A stretch of 64,000 bases of DNA, taken from assembly GCA_023151275.1 (NCBI GenBank), contig JAKLJI010000002.1:1-64000 (forward strand), given 5' to 3'. Below the pieces are notes generated by a model, which worked only from the letters and a program-made list of their open reading frames with translations, was not told the origin of the DNA and searched no databases. This stretch comes from Bacteroidia bacterium (lineage in GTDB: Bacteria > Bacteroidota > Bacteroidia > UKL13-3). Shown here piece after piece: positions 33,849 to 42,547 of the stretch. The first letter of the stretch is position 1. Every line of letters starts with the position of its first letter. The position numbers and the translations under genes were made by a program.

Positions 33849-36156
33849 AGTAAAAGGGTATACAGCACTAATTCTGCTGTTGGGTTTTAGCGCCTGCAAT
33901 ATAGCTAAACATGCTTCCAACAATGGAGCCTTTCTCTACGAAAACCAGCTAAGTGTTCATGAAAAAAAGCAATCTCGGTTCTATTCAGGAGATTTAGAAA
34001 GTCAGATAAAGCAGCAGCCAAACAAAAAAATTCTAGGTGTTTACCGTTTAAGCATGCGGCTTTTCTTGCTTGGTTCGGGCGAAAAGGACAATAGAATCAA
34101 ACGTTTTATGCGGTATAACCTTGGGGACCCACCGGTAATACTGGACTCTTCCTTTATTTACGCAAGTATTAAAGGAATGAAGGCATACCTTAAAACACAA
34201 GGATTCTATCAATCTGAAATAAAATTTGAGGTTACTGGAAAAAATCACCGAAAAAAGGTGCATTACACTGTTTTTTTAGGAATGCCTTATACCATTTACA
34301 GTTCTCAAATACATGTTGCTGATCAAAAACTAGATTCCATTTTACGGTCTTATTCCGATGAAACATTGATTCGTGAAGGGAATCAACTAAAACTTGAAAA
34401 TCTACTCAACGAACAAACACGTATAACGGACCTCATGCGGAATCAGGGTTATTTTGATTTCAATAAAGAAGCCATTGAATTTGATATTGATACCGCATTC
34501 GCTCCTAACTTCAAGGCCTTTGTTGCTCCAAACATCCGTAATCCGGAAAACTTTGGCAGATACCATCCTTACAAGGTAAATTCAGTACAAATACAAATTG
34601 ATAATGCCCGTTTTTTGAGTGATAGTTCCGAAAAATGGGTTGAACAGAAAACGCCCACCTACTCCTTAAAAACAAGAGGATTTCTATTAAAACCGAATGT
34701 ACTTGAGCCTATTATTCTCCTTGAGCCAGATAGGCTGTTTAGTCAAAGAAGATCTAACCGAACCTTTCAGCGTTTAAATGATCTTCAGGTATTCAGAACA
34801 GTAAACATTACGGCCTCACCAGTGAATCAAGGAACTGATTCGGCCTTGCTGAATTATACCATTAAACTCACCCCGGCAAAGAAGTTTGATTTTTCAATAG
34901 AACCCCAGTTGATTACCTCCGACCAAGCAAACTTAGTCACAGGTTCTTCATTCAGAAATTATGGCTTGGCAACCATGCTAAGTTCAAATATCAATAATAT
35001 TTTCCATGGCGCCGAGGTATTGCAGCTTCGTTACCGCATTTCAGTGGAAGCCCAACGGGGACCTAGCATTCCAACCACGCCCTTTTTCAACAGTTTTGAA
35101 TCGAGTTTAAGCGCAAATCTTGTTTTTCCAAGGTTAATGGGACTATCGAGACTAGATCGCTATTTCGACCGCTCGGTGAATAAAACAATTTTGGTGGCCT
35201 CTGCCATTTATGAGCAAAATGTTTCCTGGATACGAAATGTATTTACGGTTGGTTTGAATTACCAAGTTAGCAAGGCACGAGTAACCTACAATTTTGCGCC
35301 CCTGGAGGTTAGTTTTATCAAAACAGATTTTGCAAATAGCAGCTTAGAACAACAAAGCAAAAACGACCCTTATCTTCAAAATATTTTTGCCAATAACCTC
35401 ATCACAGATTCCAGGTTTGGCTTGTTGTACACATCTCAAACCAATCGAAAAAACCAGAATTATTATGTTGTTCGTTGGGATGCGATAGAACTCGCGGGTA
35501 TTATCCCCTATTTAGTTTATAAGGCAAGTGGTGTCTCAAAAAACGATAGCGGTTATTATGGATTACTGAATGTTCGTTTCTTTAATTATATCAAAAGTTA
35601 TGTGGATGTAAGGTACAACCATATTTTAGATGTGAACAACAGACTTGCATTTCGCTTTGCAGGTGGATTAGCCCTTCCCTTCTGGAATTCGCCAGATTTT
35701 GTTCCCTTTGATAAGCGCTTTTTTAACGGTGGGGCGAACAGTATTCGTGCATTTTTGCCACGTTCATTGGGACCAGGTGCCTACAATGTTGAAGGCCAAT
35801 TGGACCGAAGTGGGGATTTTAAATTGGAAGCCAATGCCGAATACAGGTTCAATATCTTCAACAAATACCTGGAAGGAGCTTTATTTGTTGATGCTGGGAA
35901 TATTTGGAGAATTAAGGATGATGGAAGAAAAGAGGCTACATTTTACCCGAACACCTTTTTAAAACAATTGGCCCTCGGGACAGGTGCAGGCGTGCGATTA
36001 AACTTTGACTTTCTGGTATTTCGGGTTGATTGGTCATTACCCGTTTTGGATCCCCGAAAGGTAGAATCTGAACGCTATGTGATTCCGGAATACGCGGACC
36101 CAAAAGTGCTCTGGGATAAATCTATCTTCAATTTTGGAGTTGGATATCCGTTTTAG
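33817..36156 (+). CDS. TamL-like BamA/TamA-family outer-membrane lipoprotein
   Basis: A 779-residue Omp85-family protein. Near the N-terminus is a lipoprotein-type signal: VKGYTALILLLGFSAC, with the cysteine at about residue 27 as the likely lipidation site. POTRA-like domains follow at about residues 100-370, then a bacterial-surface-antigen barrel with RFFNGGANSIRAFLPRSLGP (the loop-6 type (V/I)RxF motif) and a C-terminal aromatic (FGVGYPF). Bacteroidota have a lipidated TamA relative called TamL, and this fits it. No tamB-like gene follows. No ATG or GTG precedes the signal; the only standard start is TTG at 33817, inside the 5' end of the divergent methyltransferase gene. Confidence 0.85.
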   Translation: MINFSSVLGNIVKGYTALILLLGFSACNIAKHASNNGAFLYENQLSVHEKKQSRFYSGDLESQIKQQPNKKILGVYRLSMRLFLLGSGEKDNRIKRFMRYNLGDPPVILDSSFIYASIKGMKAYLKTQGFYQSEIKFEVTGKNHRKKVHYTVFLGMPYTIYSSQIHVADQKLDSILRSYSDETLIREGNQLKLENLLNEQTRITDLMRNQGYFDFNKEAIEFDIDTAFAPNFKAFVAPNIRNPENFGRYHPYKVNSVQIQIDNARFLSDSSEKWVEQKTPTYSLKTRGFLLKPNVLEPIILLEPDRLFSQRRSNRTFQRLNDLQVFRTVNITASPVNQGTDSALLNYTIKLTPAKKFDFSIEPQLITSDQANLVTGSSFRNYGLATMLSSNINNIFHGAEVLQLRYRISVEAQRGPSIPTTPFFNSFESSLSANLVFPRLMGLSRLDRYFDRSVNKTILVASAIYEQNVSWIRNVFTVGLNYQVSKARVTYNFAPLEVSFIKTDFANSSLEQQSKNDPYLQNIFANNLITDSRFGLLYTSQTNRKNQNYYVVRWDAIELAGIIPYLVYKASGVSKNDSGYYGLLNVRFFNYIKSYVDVRYNHILDVNNRLAFRFAGGLALPFWNSPDFVPFDKRFFNGGANSIRAFLPRSLGPGAYNVEGQLDRSGDFKLEANAEYRFNIFNKYLEGALFVDAGNIWRIKDDGRKEATFYPNTFLKQLALGTGAGVRLNFDFLVFRVDWSLPVLDPRKVESERYVIPEYADPKVLWDKSIFNFGVGYPF

Positions 36157-36815
36157 GCCGATTCAGCAGCAAGCCGTTTCATATCCTTTACCTCAACAGG
36201 ATTTACATCCTTTTTAGTTTTGGCGAGTTGAATCATTGCCAAAGCAACCTGTTCAAGCGAACAAGACCAGGCAGACAAAAACAGATACATCAAAGGCCAA
36301 AGCACATAGGCTAATTTTAGCCAGCCCTTGATTTGGGTTTGTCCTTTTACAGGCTTCATAAAGCCTGGTCTGAAATTATGAACACTCGCAAAAGGCAATT
36401 TGCTCAAGGCATTTTCCGTTTTTCCTTTTACACGAGCCCACATTACTTTTCCAATTTCAGAGCTATCAGTCCCCGCACCAGACACATAAATAAATGTAGA
36501 TTTTGGATTAATCTCACTCAATTGGCGTGCAAAGGGGACCACCATTTCATACGTCCCTCTAAAAAACGACTCTTCGGTATGACCAATAGACGAAATCCCT
36601 GCACAAAAAAAGCAAGCATCGTAGTTGGTAAGTTGGTCCTTCAATGCGCCTAAAGTTGAAAAATCAGGAAGTATGGCCTCCTTTAGCTTGGAATGAACTT
36701 TACCTGTTGATTTTCTGGAAATGACCAAAACTTCTTCAATTTCCGGATGATTCAAACATACCAACAACACGCCCTCACCTACCATTCCTGTGGCTCCTGT
36801 AACGATTACTTTCAT
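36153..36815 (-). CDS. atypical short-chain dehydrogenase/NAD(P)-binding epimerase-like protein
   Basis: A 220-residue protein with a single Rossmann fold. The N-terminus KVIVTGATGMVGEGVLLVCL has the TGxxGxxG motif of atypical or extended SDR proteins, followed by VLVISRKSTGK. A conserved YVSGAGTDSSE segment holds the strand-5 region, but there is no clear YxxxK, so dehydrogenase chemistry is doubtful. The C-terminus has two hydrophobic stretches (LAYVLWPLMYLFLSAW) that could associate with the membrane. Similar proteins are annotated as NAD-dependent epimerase/dehydratase; no substrate known. It overlaps the end of the convergent TamL-like gene by four bases. Confidence 0.75.
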   Translation of the reverse strand: MKVIVTGATGMVGEGVLLVCLNHPEIEEVLVISRKSTGKVHSKLKEAILPDFSTLGALKDQLTNYDACFFCAGISSIGHTEESFFRGTYEMVVPFARQLSEINPKSTFIYVSGAGTDSSEIGKVMWARVKGKTENALSKLPFASVHNFRPGFMKPVKGQTQIKGWLKLAYVLWPLMYLFLSAWSCSLEQVALAMIQLAKTKKDVNPVEVKDMKRLAAESA

Positions 36816-36887
36816 CCTCTAAAAGTAAAATATTAACCCAATAAAACCTTTTTTTGAAATTCTTGTTTAGGAGTGAATTGCATATTT

Positions 36888-37850
36888 ATGTCAAGTACCC
36901 TATTTTCAAGTTTCACCTCGCCTATGGTTCTTGCCTTTGTTTTAGGCATCATTGCAACCCTTGTCCGAAGTGATTTAAAATTCCCGGATAGTCTCTATCA
37001 AAGTTTAACCATTTACCTGCTTTTTGCCATTGGCATTAAAGGCGGAGTAAAATTGTCGGAAACCCATTTTGAGGATGTTTATAAAACCGCAATCGGTGCT
37101 ATTATGATGTGCAGTATGATTCCTATTTGGAGTTTTTTAATTTTAAAATTTGTTGCCCGTTTCGACCATCTGAATGCTGCTGCCATGGCGGCCCATTTTG
37201 GCTCTGTGAGCGTAGTTACCTTTTCGCAGGCCTCGGTTTTTCTGGAGCAAAAAGGAATCAGTTTTGAAGGATTTATGCCCGCCATTTTAGCCATTATGGA
37301 AATCCCAGCCATATTGGTTGCTCTCTATATCGCAAGCAAAGAACCTGGAAGACAAGGGGGAAGCCGGCAACAAGTTCTTCATGAATTGCTTACTGGAAAA
37401 GGAAACCTGTTATTGATTGGAGGTTTAGTAATTGGCATGCTTACTGGCAAAAAAGGATTTGAACAGGTAAACTCATTTTTTGAGATTCCTTTCAAAGGAA
37501 TACTTTGCTTGTTTTTGCTTGAAGTTGGATTGGTAACTGGTCGAAGAATTCCGGATATTCGTCAGGCAGGAATCAAGTTGGTTATTTTTTCTTTACTCAT
37601 TCAAATCCTAAATGGAAGCATTGGAGTTTGGTTAGGAATTCAAACTGGTTTAAGTATTGGAGGAGCAACTTTATTTGGTGTTTTGTCTGCAAGTGCTTCC
37701 TATATTGCCGCACCTGCCGCCATTCGAATGGCTTTACCTGAAGCAAATCCGGGCTATTACTTAACCGCTTCGTTAGCCATTGCATTTCCATTTAACGTTA
37801 CCCTAGGAATTCCCTATTATTCATATTTGGCAACTCTATTCGCAAATTAA
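36888..37850 (+). CDS. SbtA-like sodium-dependent bicarbonate transporter
   Basis: A 320-residue membrane protein with about ten helices. Family landmarks are LLFAIGIKGGVKLSE near residue 50, AAHFGSVSVVTFSQA near 110, and the C-terminal repeat motif SASASYIAAPAAIRMALPEA with NPGYYLTASLAIAFPFN. They are the conserved segments of the SbtA/DUF897 family, sodium/bicarbonate symporters known from cyanobacteria. I start at ATG 36888 rather than GTG 36873; an AGGAG sits 14 bases upstream. The next gene, three bases later, encodes a PII-like protein, as in cyanobacterial sbtAB. It probably brings bicarbonate into the cytoplasm, perhaps for anaplerotic carboxylases. Confidence 0.88.
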   Translation: MSSTLFSSFTSPMVLAFVLGIIATLVRSDLKFPDSLYQSLTIYLLFAIGIKGGVKLSETHFEDVYKTAIGAIMMCSMIPIWSFLILKFVARFDHLNAAAMAAHFGSVSVVTFSQASVFLEQKGISFEGFMPAILAIMEIPAILVALYIASKEPGRQGGSRQQVLHELLTGKGNLLLIGGLVIGMLTGKKGFEQVNSFFEIPFKGILCLFLLEVGLVTGRRIPDIRQAGIKLVIFSLLIQILNGSIGVWLGIQTGLSIGGATLFGVLSASASYIAAPAAIRMALPEANPGYYLTASLAIAFPFNVTLGIPYYSYLATLFAN

Positions 37851-37853
37851 ACT

Positions 37854-38156
37854 ATGAACCTCGTACCATTTAAATTATTGACCATTGTGGCCACAGATGC
37901 AATTGAGCATCGCATTACCAAAGACTTGAAGAGCCTTGGTGCAAAAGGATATACTCGAAGCGAAGTGGAAGGCGAAGGAATTCATGGAAAACACTTTTCA
38001 GATTGGGAAGGAAGGAACATTAAAATTGAAACTCTGGTAAAGGAGGAAGTTGCCATTCAAATCATGGAGAAATTAAGCAGTGATTACTTTGGCAAGTATA
38101 GCATCATCTGTTTTCTAAGCACAGTTGAGGTACTCAGACCGGAGCGTTTTGCTTAA
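37854..38156 (+). CDS. PII-like regulator of the SbtA transporter (SbtB-like)
   Basis: A 100-residue protein with the ferredoxin-like fold of PII trimers: strand FKLLTIVATDAIEHRI, helix, then YTRSEVEGEG leading into a long loop (GIHGKHFSDWEGRN) that corresponds to the T-loop, and strand IKIETLVKEEVAIQIMEKL. The C-terminal strand reads YSIICFLSTVEVLR. In cyanobacteria, SbtB senses adenine nucleotides including cAMP and closes SbtA; some carry a C-terminal CGPxGC redox loop, which is absent here. The tight linkage to the sbtA-like gene and the fold support the same partnership, though the identity of the ligand is inference. Confidence 0.83.
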   Translation: MNLVPFKLLTIVATDAIEHRITKDLKSLGAKGYTRSEVEGEGIHGKHFSDWEGRNIKIETLVKEEVAIQIMEKLSSDYFGKYSIICFLSTVEVLRPERFA

Positions 38157-38161
38157 GTAAA

Positions 38162-41100
38162 TTACTCTTCCCTCAAAAGCGTAACTGAGCTATGAACCTC
38201 CTTGGGAGCATCCATATTGCTCAGGCGGTATTTGAAAACGAAATAATACACTCCTGTAGGACAATCTTCGCCTTTGTTTCGATTGGTGCCATTCCAGTTT
38301 ACCCCATCGTTTCCAATGCCGTCCTGTTTACCTTCAAAAACCACATTTCCCCAACGGTTGTAAATTTTGAGGTCGTACAACCTTCCTCCTTGCATATCAA
38401 TATCAAAGGCGTCATTGATTCCATCGCCATTGGGAGTAAATACATTCGGAATGTAAATCCAAACCTTGGGTTGAGTTTCTTTGCAAATACTATCTACACA
38501 TTCCTGCTCATTAAATGCCCATAAGCAAATGGTGAAAATTCCGGTATCAGCCAAATAGGTATGAAAAGGATTTTCTTCGGTACTGCGATTATTCTGGCCA
38601 GCTCTGGGTTGACCAAAATCCCAAACATACCTTACCGCACCTTTGGACAGGTTATTGAATTGGTAGGAAGGAGCCTTGGATTCATCAAAATCAAAATCTG
38701 CCTTTACACCGGTAACCTTGATGTATTTCATGCTTGAATCCACGCATTGCCCACCCGTTACCTGTGGCATCATAGTTACCAAAAATACACCTGTATCTGA
38801 ATACCTATGAACCACCTGCGAATCTGGCCAAATTCGATTAAGCAAAGTACCATCACCTAAGTTCCATTTGTAACCGGGAATTACCCCATTGTACCTAGCC
38901 ACTAATTCAAATTCTTCATCTTTACAAATGGTATCCAAGCCTATCAATTCTGCCTTTACAGAAGGTAAGACACGTAATTGACGTCTCGGTGCTGCCGGAT
39001 TCAAACTATCCGGAAAAACAGAACGGCAAGTTTTCATAATGCCCGCAATTGGATCGAACAAGGTATCTTCTCCTAGCAAATACACCTTGTAAATTCCAGG
39101 AGTTGTATACGTAAAACTTACAGCAGTATCGCGCTGGGTTGAGAAACTTGTGTTTTGAGGATCCCTAAAAAACCAAATCCAATTGATGAGTTGTTTGCCC
39201 GTTGTATTGGTAAAATTCACTTTGAATGGACTACAACCCAAGGTATCGCTCATGGTGAAGGAAGGCGCAGGACCATCAATAAACATGGGAATAGATGCCG
39301 TATCCAAACAACCTTTGCTACTTCGGACTATTAATCTGGCTGTAAAATTTCCATTTGACGTGTAATCGTAAACAGGATTTTGAAGGAAAATGGAATTCTT
39401 ATTCTCACCAAAATCCCATTGCCATGCTACAAGAGTATCATAGGGAGCAGCATTGTTAATAGCGGAGGAATCTAAAATCAAAGACCTATCCTGAAATGCC
39501 AGAATCTGCGGAGCGCAAAGGTATCTTGGCAACATGGGCTTGATGGCTGCCTGCAAATCAACCACTTTAATTTTTGTCTTGTAACTGAAGGTATCCCTAC
39601 AACCCAATGAATCCTCCATGACTAACCTTACGGTGTAATTGCCAATCTGTTTGTAAACATAGTCGGGAGAATATCCTTCATTTGTGAATCCCTTACCATC
39701 ACCAAAATCCCAATAATATTTCTCTTTGTTCTTTTGTAAGCGTGGTGCTTCAGTCCAATAAACCGCACCACCGGGACCAAAATCCCAAACTAGCGCCTCC
39801 GGTTTAAAAGTATCCGCCAAACAAACAATTTCTTTTTGAGGGGTAAAATAACCTGTGTAGCCGAACCCAAGCGTTTGTTGTGAACTACGCGTGCAATTTC
39901 TTGTTGTTACCAAACTTACCGTTACACGTTTTAAACCCGGAGTTGTGAATGTAAAATACTGGGAAGGAATGGTGTTTTCATTGGGTCCAAGATTTAAGGT
40001 AATGGTTTGCTGGTTGTTGAAATTTATGGTAACACGTTTAATGCTGTCTTGTATGGAATCAACCATACTTAACTTGATTGACCAGGGTCCACAACCAGAA
40101 TTTAGCCGAGTAATTAGGAATTGCGGGTTTACCGGGAATAACCTAAACATATTGTGGTACCAAGCGGTATCAATGCAAGGATTTCCGTTCTTATCTGTAC
40201 CATTTTGGATTATGATACCTACTGTAACCCATCCATCAGGATTACAGGTACTGTTATAAGTAAATTCGTAGGTACTAAACGACGAATCGAGCTGAACAAA
40301 ATTTTGCCACCCACAAGCCGAATCAAAATTCATCCATAACTTTTGCCTTCCACATTTTGGCAAAGTTTGATCAAACCAAAACTTTATAGGATTGTCCAAG
40401 CAAGCAATTCCGGTATAATAAAGTCCTCTGCGGATAGGATTGGAAAGGCTATCCCAACCAGCATCCGGATAGGTTAATTTTAATGCCGCTGTGCTGGTAT
40501 CAGTGCATCCACTAGCCATATCGGTGAGAATTAATTTTGGGAAATAACATTTTTCTTCACCCGGTTTATAGGCATGTTTTACGTTGATGGAATCTTTAGA
40601 GTAATTGCAATTTCGTCCCACATTGATTCCGTTTTTTGTATCGGTGGTGCAAGGCTCTGCAAAGCCATCATCAAAATCCCAAAGGCGGTTAATGTTCGGA
40701 TTGTTGTAGAAACAGGAATAATCTTTAACAGGTGTTCGAAAGAAAACAGTATCGTGAATTTCACATTGAGAACTGTTTCTGATGGGGTCTGTAAAATCTT
40801 CAATTACAGATTTGGGCCCAAGTACATCGATTAGTGTATCGGTAACCGTTTTACAGACACCCATGTTAACATACATTTTTACCCTGTATTGCCCACAGGT
40901 AATAAAATTCATACTTAGCGCAGTGATATTGGCGGCAGTATCGTAACGCATGGTATCACCAATGCGGTAAATCGACCAAAAAACCGAAGCCGGTGGTCCA
41001 TTCTGAGAGCTGATTGTGAAATTATTGTTTCGGTAACAACTGCTAACTTTATCCAGGTAAATCAAGCTATCTACTATAAAGTTTTCTCCTGCTGGCGTAA

Positions 41101-41935
41101 GTTCAAATTCTCCTTTACAACCGTTTCTATCAAATACAGTTAATTTGGCATTGAACTTCCCATTTCCGGTATAGGTATGGGAAAAGTTGGTCCAAGGGCT
41201 GGTGGCTGTTGTAAAATCACCAAAATTCCAGATGTAATTGCGAACTTGACCTTGAGGAATTTTTGAGGTATTGATAAATTGAACAGGGGTTCCGTTGCAT
41301 TGAGTAGTATAAACAGTCCTAAAGCTAACTTCCTGAAGTTTGGGCCAAACCAAAACCCCTTCTTTCATTTCCTTTCGGCTTAAACAACCGTTGGTATCCA
41401 CCACTTCAAGCACCAAATCATAAGCCCCACCCAGAGGAATACTGTATGAATGACAAATGGGATTGGGTGTTCCCGGTGGGGTGATGTTTGAGTTTCCATC
41501 GCCAAATAAAATTACACGTGTACTCAAGGGCGCATTGTCAAGTCCAACCGAAGAGCGGTCTTCTATACATACCTGATTGCCATCAAAACACTGGGTATCC
41601 TTTGTTGTGGTCACAAAATCGGCTTTGGGCAAATCAAGTACTTTGATTTCCGGACCATTGATGGTACATGATTGCGAATTGGTAAAAACCACAGTAACGC
41701 TTGGCGTGAATGTACCTCGCTGCGGGTATTGATATACAGGAGTTGCCTGTGTACTTGTTGCCGAGTTTCCAAAATTCCAAGAGTAACTGCTAACCGTTAG
41801 GCCTGCATCAAATTTCACCCCAAACAAGGTGGTATTGCCAATACAAACTTTTTTGGAGGACACAGTTATTTCGCAGTTTTGGGCAGAAGAACTGAAAGCA
41901 ATAAGAAAAAACAAGTAAGTAAGTATTCTTTGCAT
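38162..41935 (-). CDS. PKD-repeat surface protein with type B type IX sorting domain
   Basis: A 1257-residue secreted protein. It has a signal peptide (QRILTYLFFLIAFSSSAQ) and many PKD-like domains recognised by recurring W-(D/N)-F-G(D) motifs: YSWNFGN, YIWNFGDF, YYWDFGDG, WQWDFGEN, YKWNLGDG, YVWDFGQ. It ends with a gliding-motility-associated type C-terminal domain: IPNVFTPNGDGINDAFDI, then LKIYNRWGNVVFEG and TGVYYFVFKYRL. That domain is the type B sorting signal of the type IX secretion system, so the protein should cross the outer membrane and appear on the surface or medium. No catalytic domain is seen; adhesion is the likely use. Confidence 0.9.
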   Translation of the reverse strand: MQRILTYLFFLIAFSSSAQNCEITVSSKKVCIGNTTLFGVKFDAGLTVSSYSWNFGNSATSTQATPVYQYPQRGTFTPSVTVVFTNSQSCTINGPEIKVLDLPKADFVTTTKDTQCFDGNQVCIEDRSSVGLDNAPLSTRVILFGDGNSNITPPGTPNPICHSYSIPLGGAYDLVLEVVDTNGCLSRKEMKEGVLVWPKLQEVSFRTVYTTQCNGTPVQFINTSKIPQGQVRNYIWNFGDFTTATSPWTNFSHTYTGNGKFNAKLTVFDRNGCKGEFELTPAGENFIVDSLIYLDKVSSCYRNNNFTISSQNGPPASVFWSIYRIGDTMRYDTAANITALSMNFITCGQYRVKMYVNMGVCKTVTDTLIDVLGPKSVIEDFTDPIRNSSQCEIHDTVFFRTPVKDYSCFYNNPNINRLWDFDDGFAEPCTTDTKNGINVGRNCNYSKDSINVKHAYKPGEEKCYFPKLILTDMASGCTDTSTAALKLTYPDAGWDSLSNPIRRGLYYTGIACLDNPIKFWFDQTLPKCGRQKLWMNFDSACGWQNFVQLDSSFSTYEFTYNSTCNPDGWVTVGIIIQNGTDKNGNPCIDTAWYHNMFRLFPVNPQFLITRLNSGCGPWSIKLSMVDSIQDSIKRVTINFNNQQTITLNLGPNENTIPSQYFTFTTPGLKRVTVSLVTTRNCTRSSQQTLGFGYTGYFTPQKEIVCLADTFKPEALVWDFGPGGAVYWTEAPRLQKNKEKYYWDFGDGKGFTNEGYSPDYVYKQIGNYTVRLVMEDSLGCRDTFSYKTKIKVVDLQAAIKPMLPRYLCAPQILAFQDRSLILDSSAINNAAPYDTLVAWQWDFGENKNSIFLQNPVYDYTSNGNFTARLIVRSSKGCLDTASIPMFIDGPAPSFTMSDTLGCSPFKVNFTNTTGKQLINWIWFFRDPQNTSFSTQRDTAVSFTYTTPGIYKVYLLGEDTLFDPIAGIMKTCRSVFPDSLNPAAPRRQLRVLPSVKAELIGLDTICKDEEFELVARYNGVIPGYKWNLGDGTLLNRIWPDSQVVHRYSDTGVFLVTMMPQVTGGQCVDSSMKYIKVTGVKADFDFDESKAPSYQFNNLSKGAVRYVWDFGQPRAGQNNRSTEENPFHTYLADTGIFTICLWAFNEQECVDSICKETQPKVWIYIPNVFTPNGDGINDAFDIDMQGGRLYDLKIYNRWGNVVFEGKQDGIGNDGVNWNGTNRNKGEDCPTGVYYFVFKYRLSNMDAPKEVHSSVTLLREE

Positions 41936-42092
41936 AAATAAAGTTCTTTTGTAAAGTTAATGATTAGGCCCTCTTTAGTTGCATAATAAGTTATTAAAAG
42001 CAATGAAGACTCCCAAAATCTCGATTTTTTACAATGTGAGCAAAATGATTTCTGGGCAGAAATAACTTCGGAAGAATGGCGATGTTTGTTCT

Positions 42093-42518
42093 ATGGAATT
42101 GTCGATTACCACCCCTGCCTTGTTATTTCCGGCGATATCGCTTTTGATGCTTGCCTATACCAATAAGTTTCTGGCCATGGCCAATTTGGTTAGGAACCTA
42201 AACTCCCAATACAAACAAAACTCAGGGACAAAATCACATTTAAGTGCCCAAATCTCAAATTTGAGTCTTCGCCTGGTTTTGATAAAATACATGCAAGCTT
42301 TAGGTGTGTTCAGCTTCTTTTTCTGCGTACTGAGTATGGCTTTTATTTTTTACGGCAATAAGGAATTTCCGCTTGGGTTGTTTGCAATGAGTTTACTCAG
42401 TCTCCTTGCTTCGCTGGGTTTGAGTCTGTACGAAATCTTTATTTCGACAAAAGCATTGCAAATAGAATTGAAAGATATTGAAGATGAACAGGTTAATCAA
42501 ACCACACATTTCCTGTAA
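42093..42518 (+). CDS. DUF2721-family membrane protein
   Basis: A 141-residue protein with three predicted helices: an N-terminal one ending in a conserved polar face (PALLFPAISLLMLAYTNKFL), one at about residues 75-95 (ALGVFSFFFCVLSMAFIFYG) and one at 100-122. The ending SLYEIFISTKALQIELKDIE and the arrangement match DUF2721, a small membrane protein of unknown function found widely in bacteria. It is followed 20 bases later by mtaB, so they may be co-transcribed, although a good -7 element lies between them. Confidence 0.78.
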   Translation: MELSITTPALLFPAISLLMLAYTNKFLAMANLVRNLNSQYKQNSGTKSHLSAQISNLSLRLVLIKYMQALGVFSFFFCVLSMAFIFYGNKEFPLGLFAMSLLSLLASLGLSLYEIFISTKALQIELKDIEDEQVNQTTHFL

Positions 42519-42533
42519 AGAAGGGAATTTTAT

Positions 42534-42541
42534 TACCTTTG
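42534..42541 (+). promoter_or_regulatory. candidate -7 promoter element upstream of mtaB
   Basis: TACCTTTG fits the Bacteroidota -7 consensus TAnnTTTG exactly and lies six bases before the mtaB ATG. No TTG -33 element is obvious. If used, the transcript would be nearly leaderless. Confidence 0.35.
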
Positions 42542-42547
42542 CAGCCC

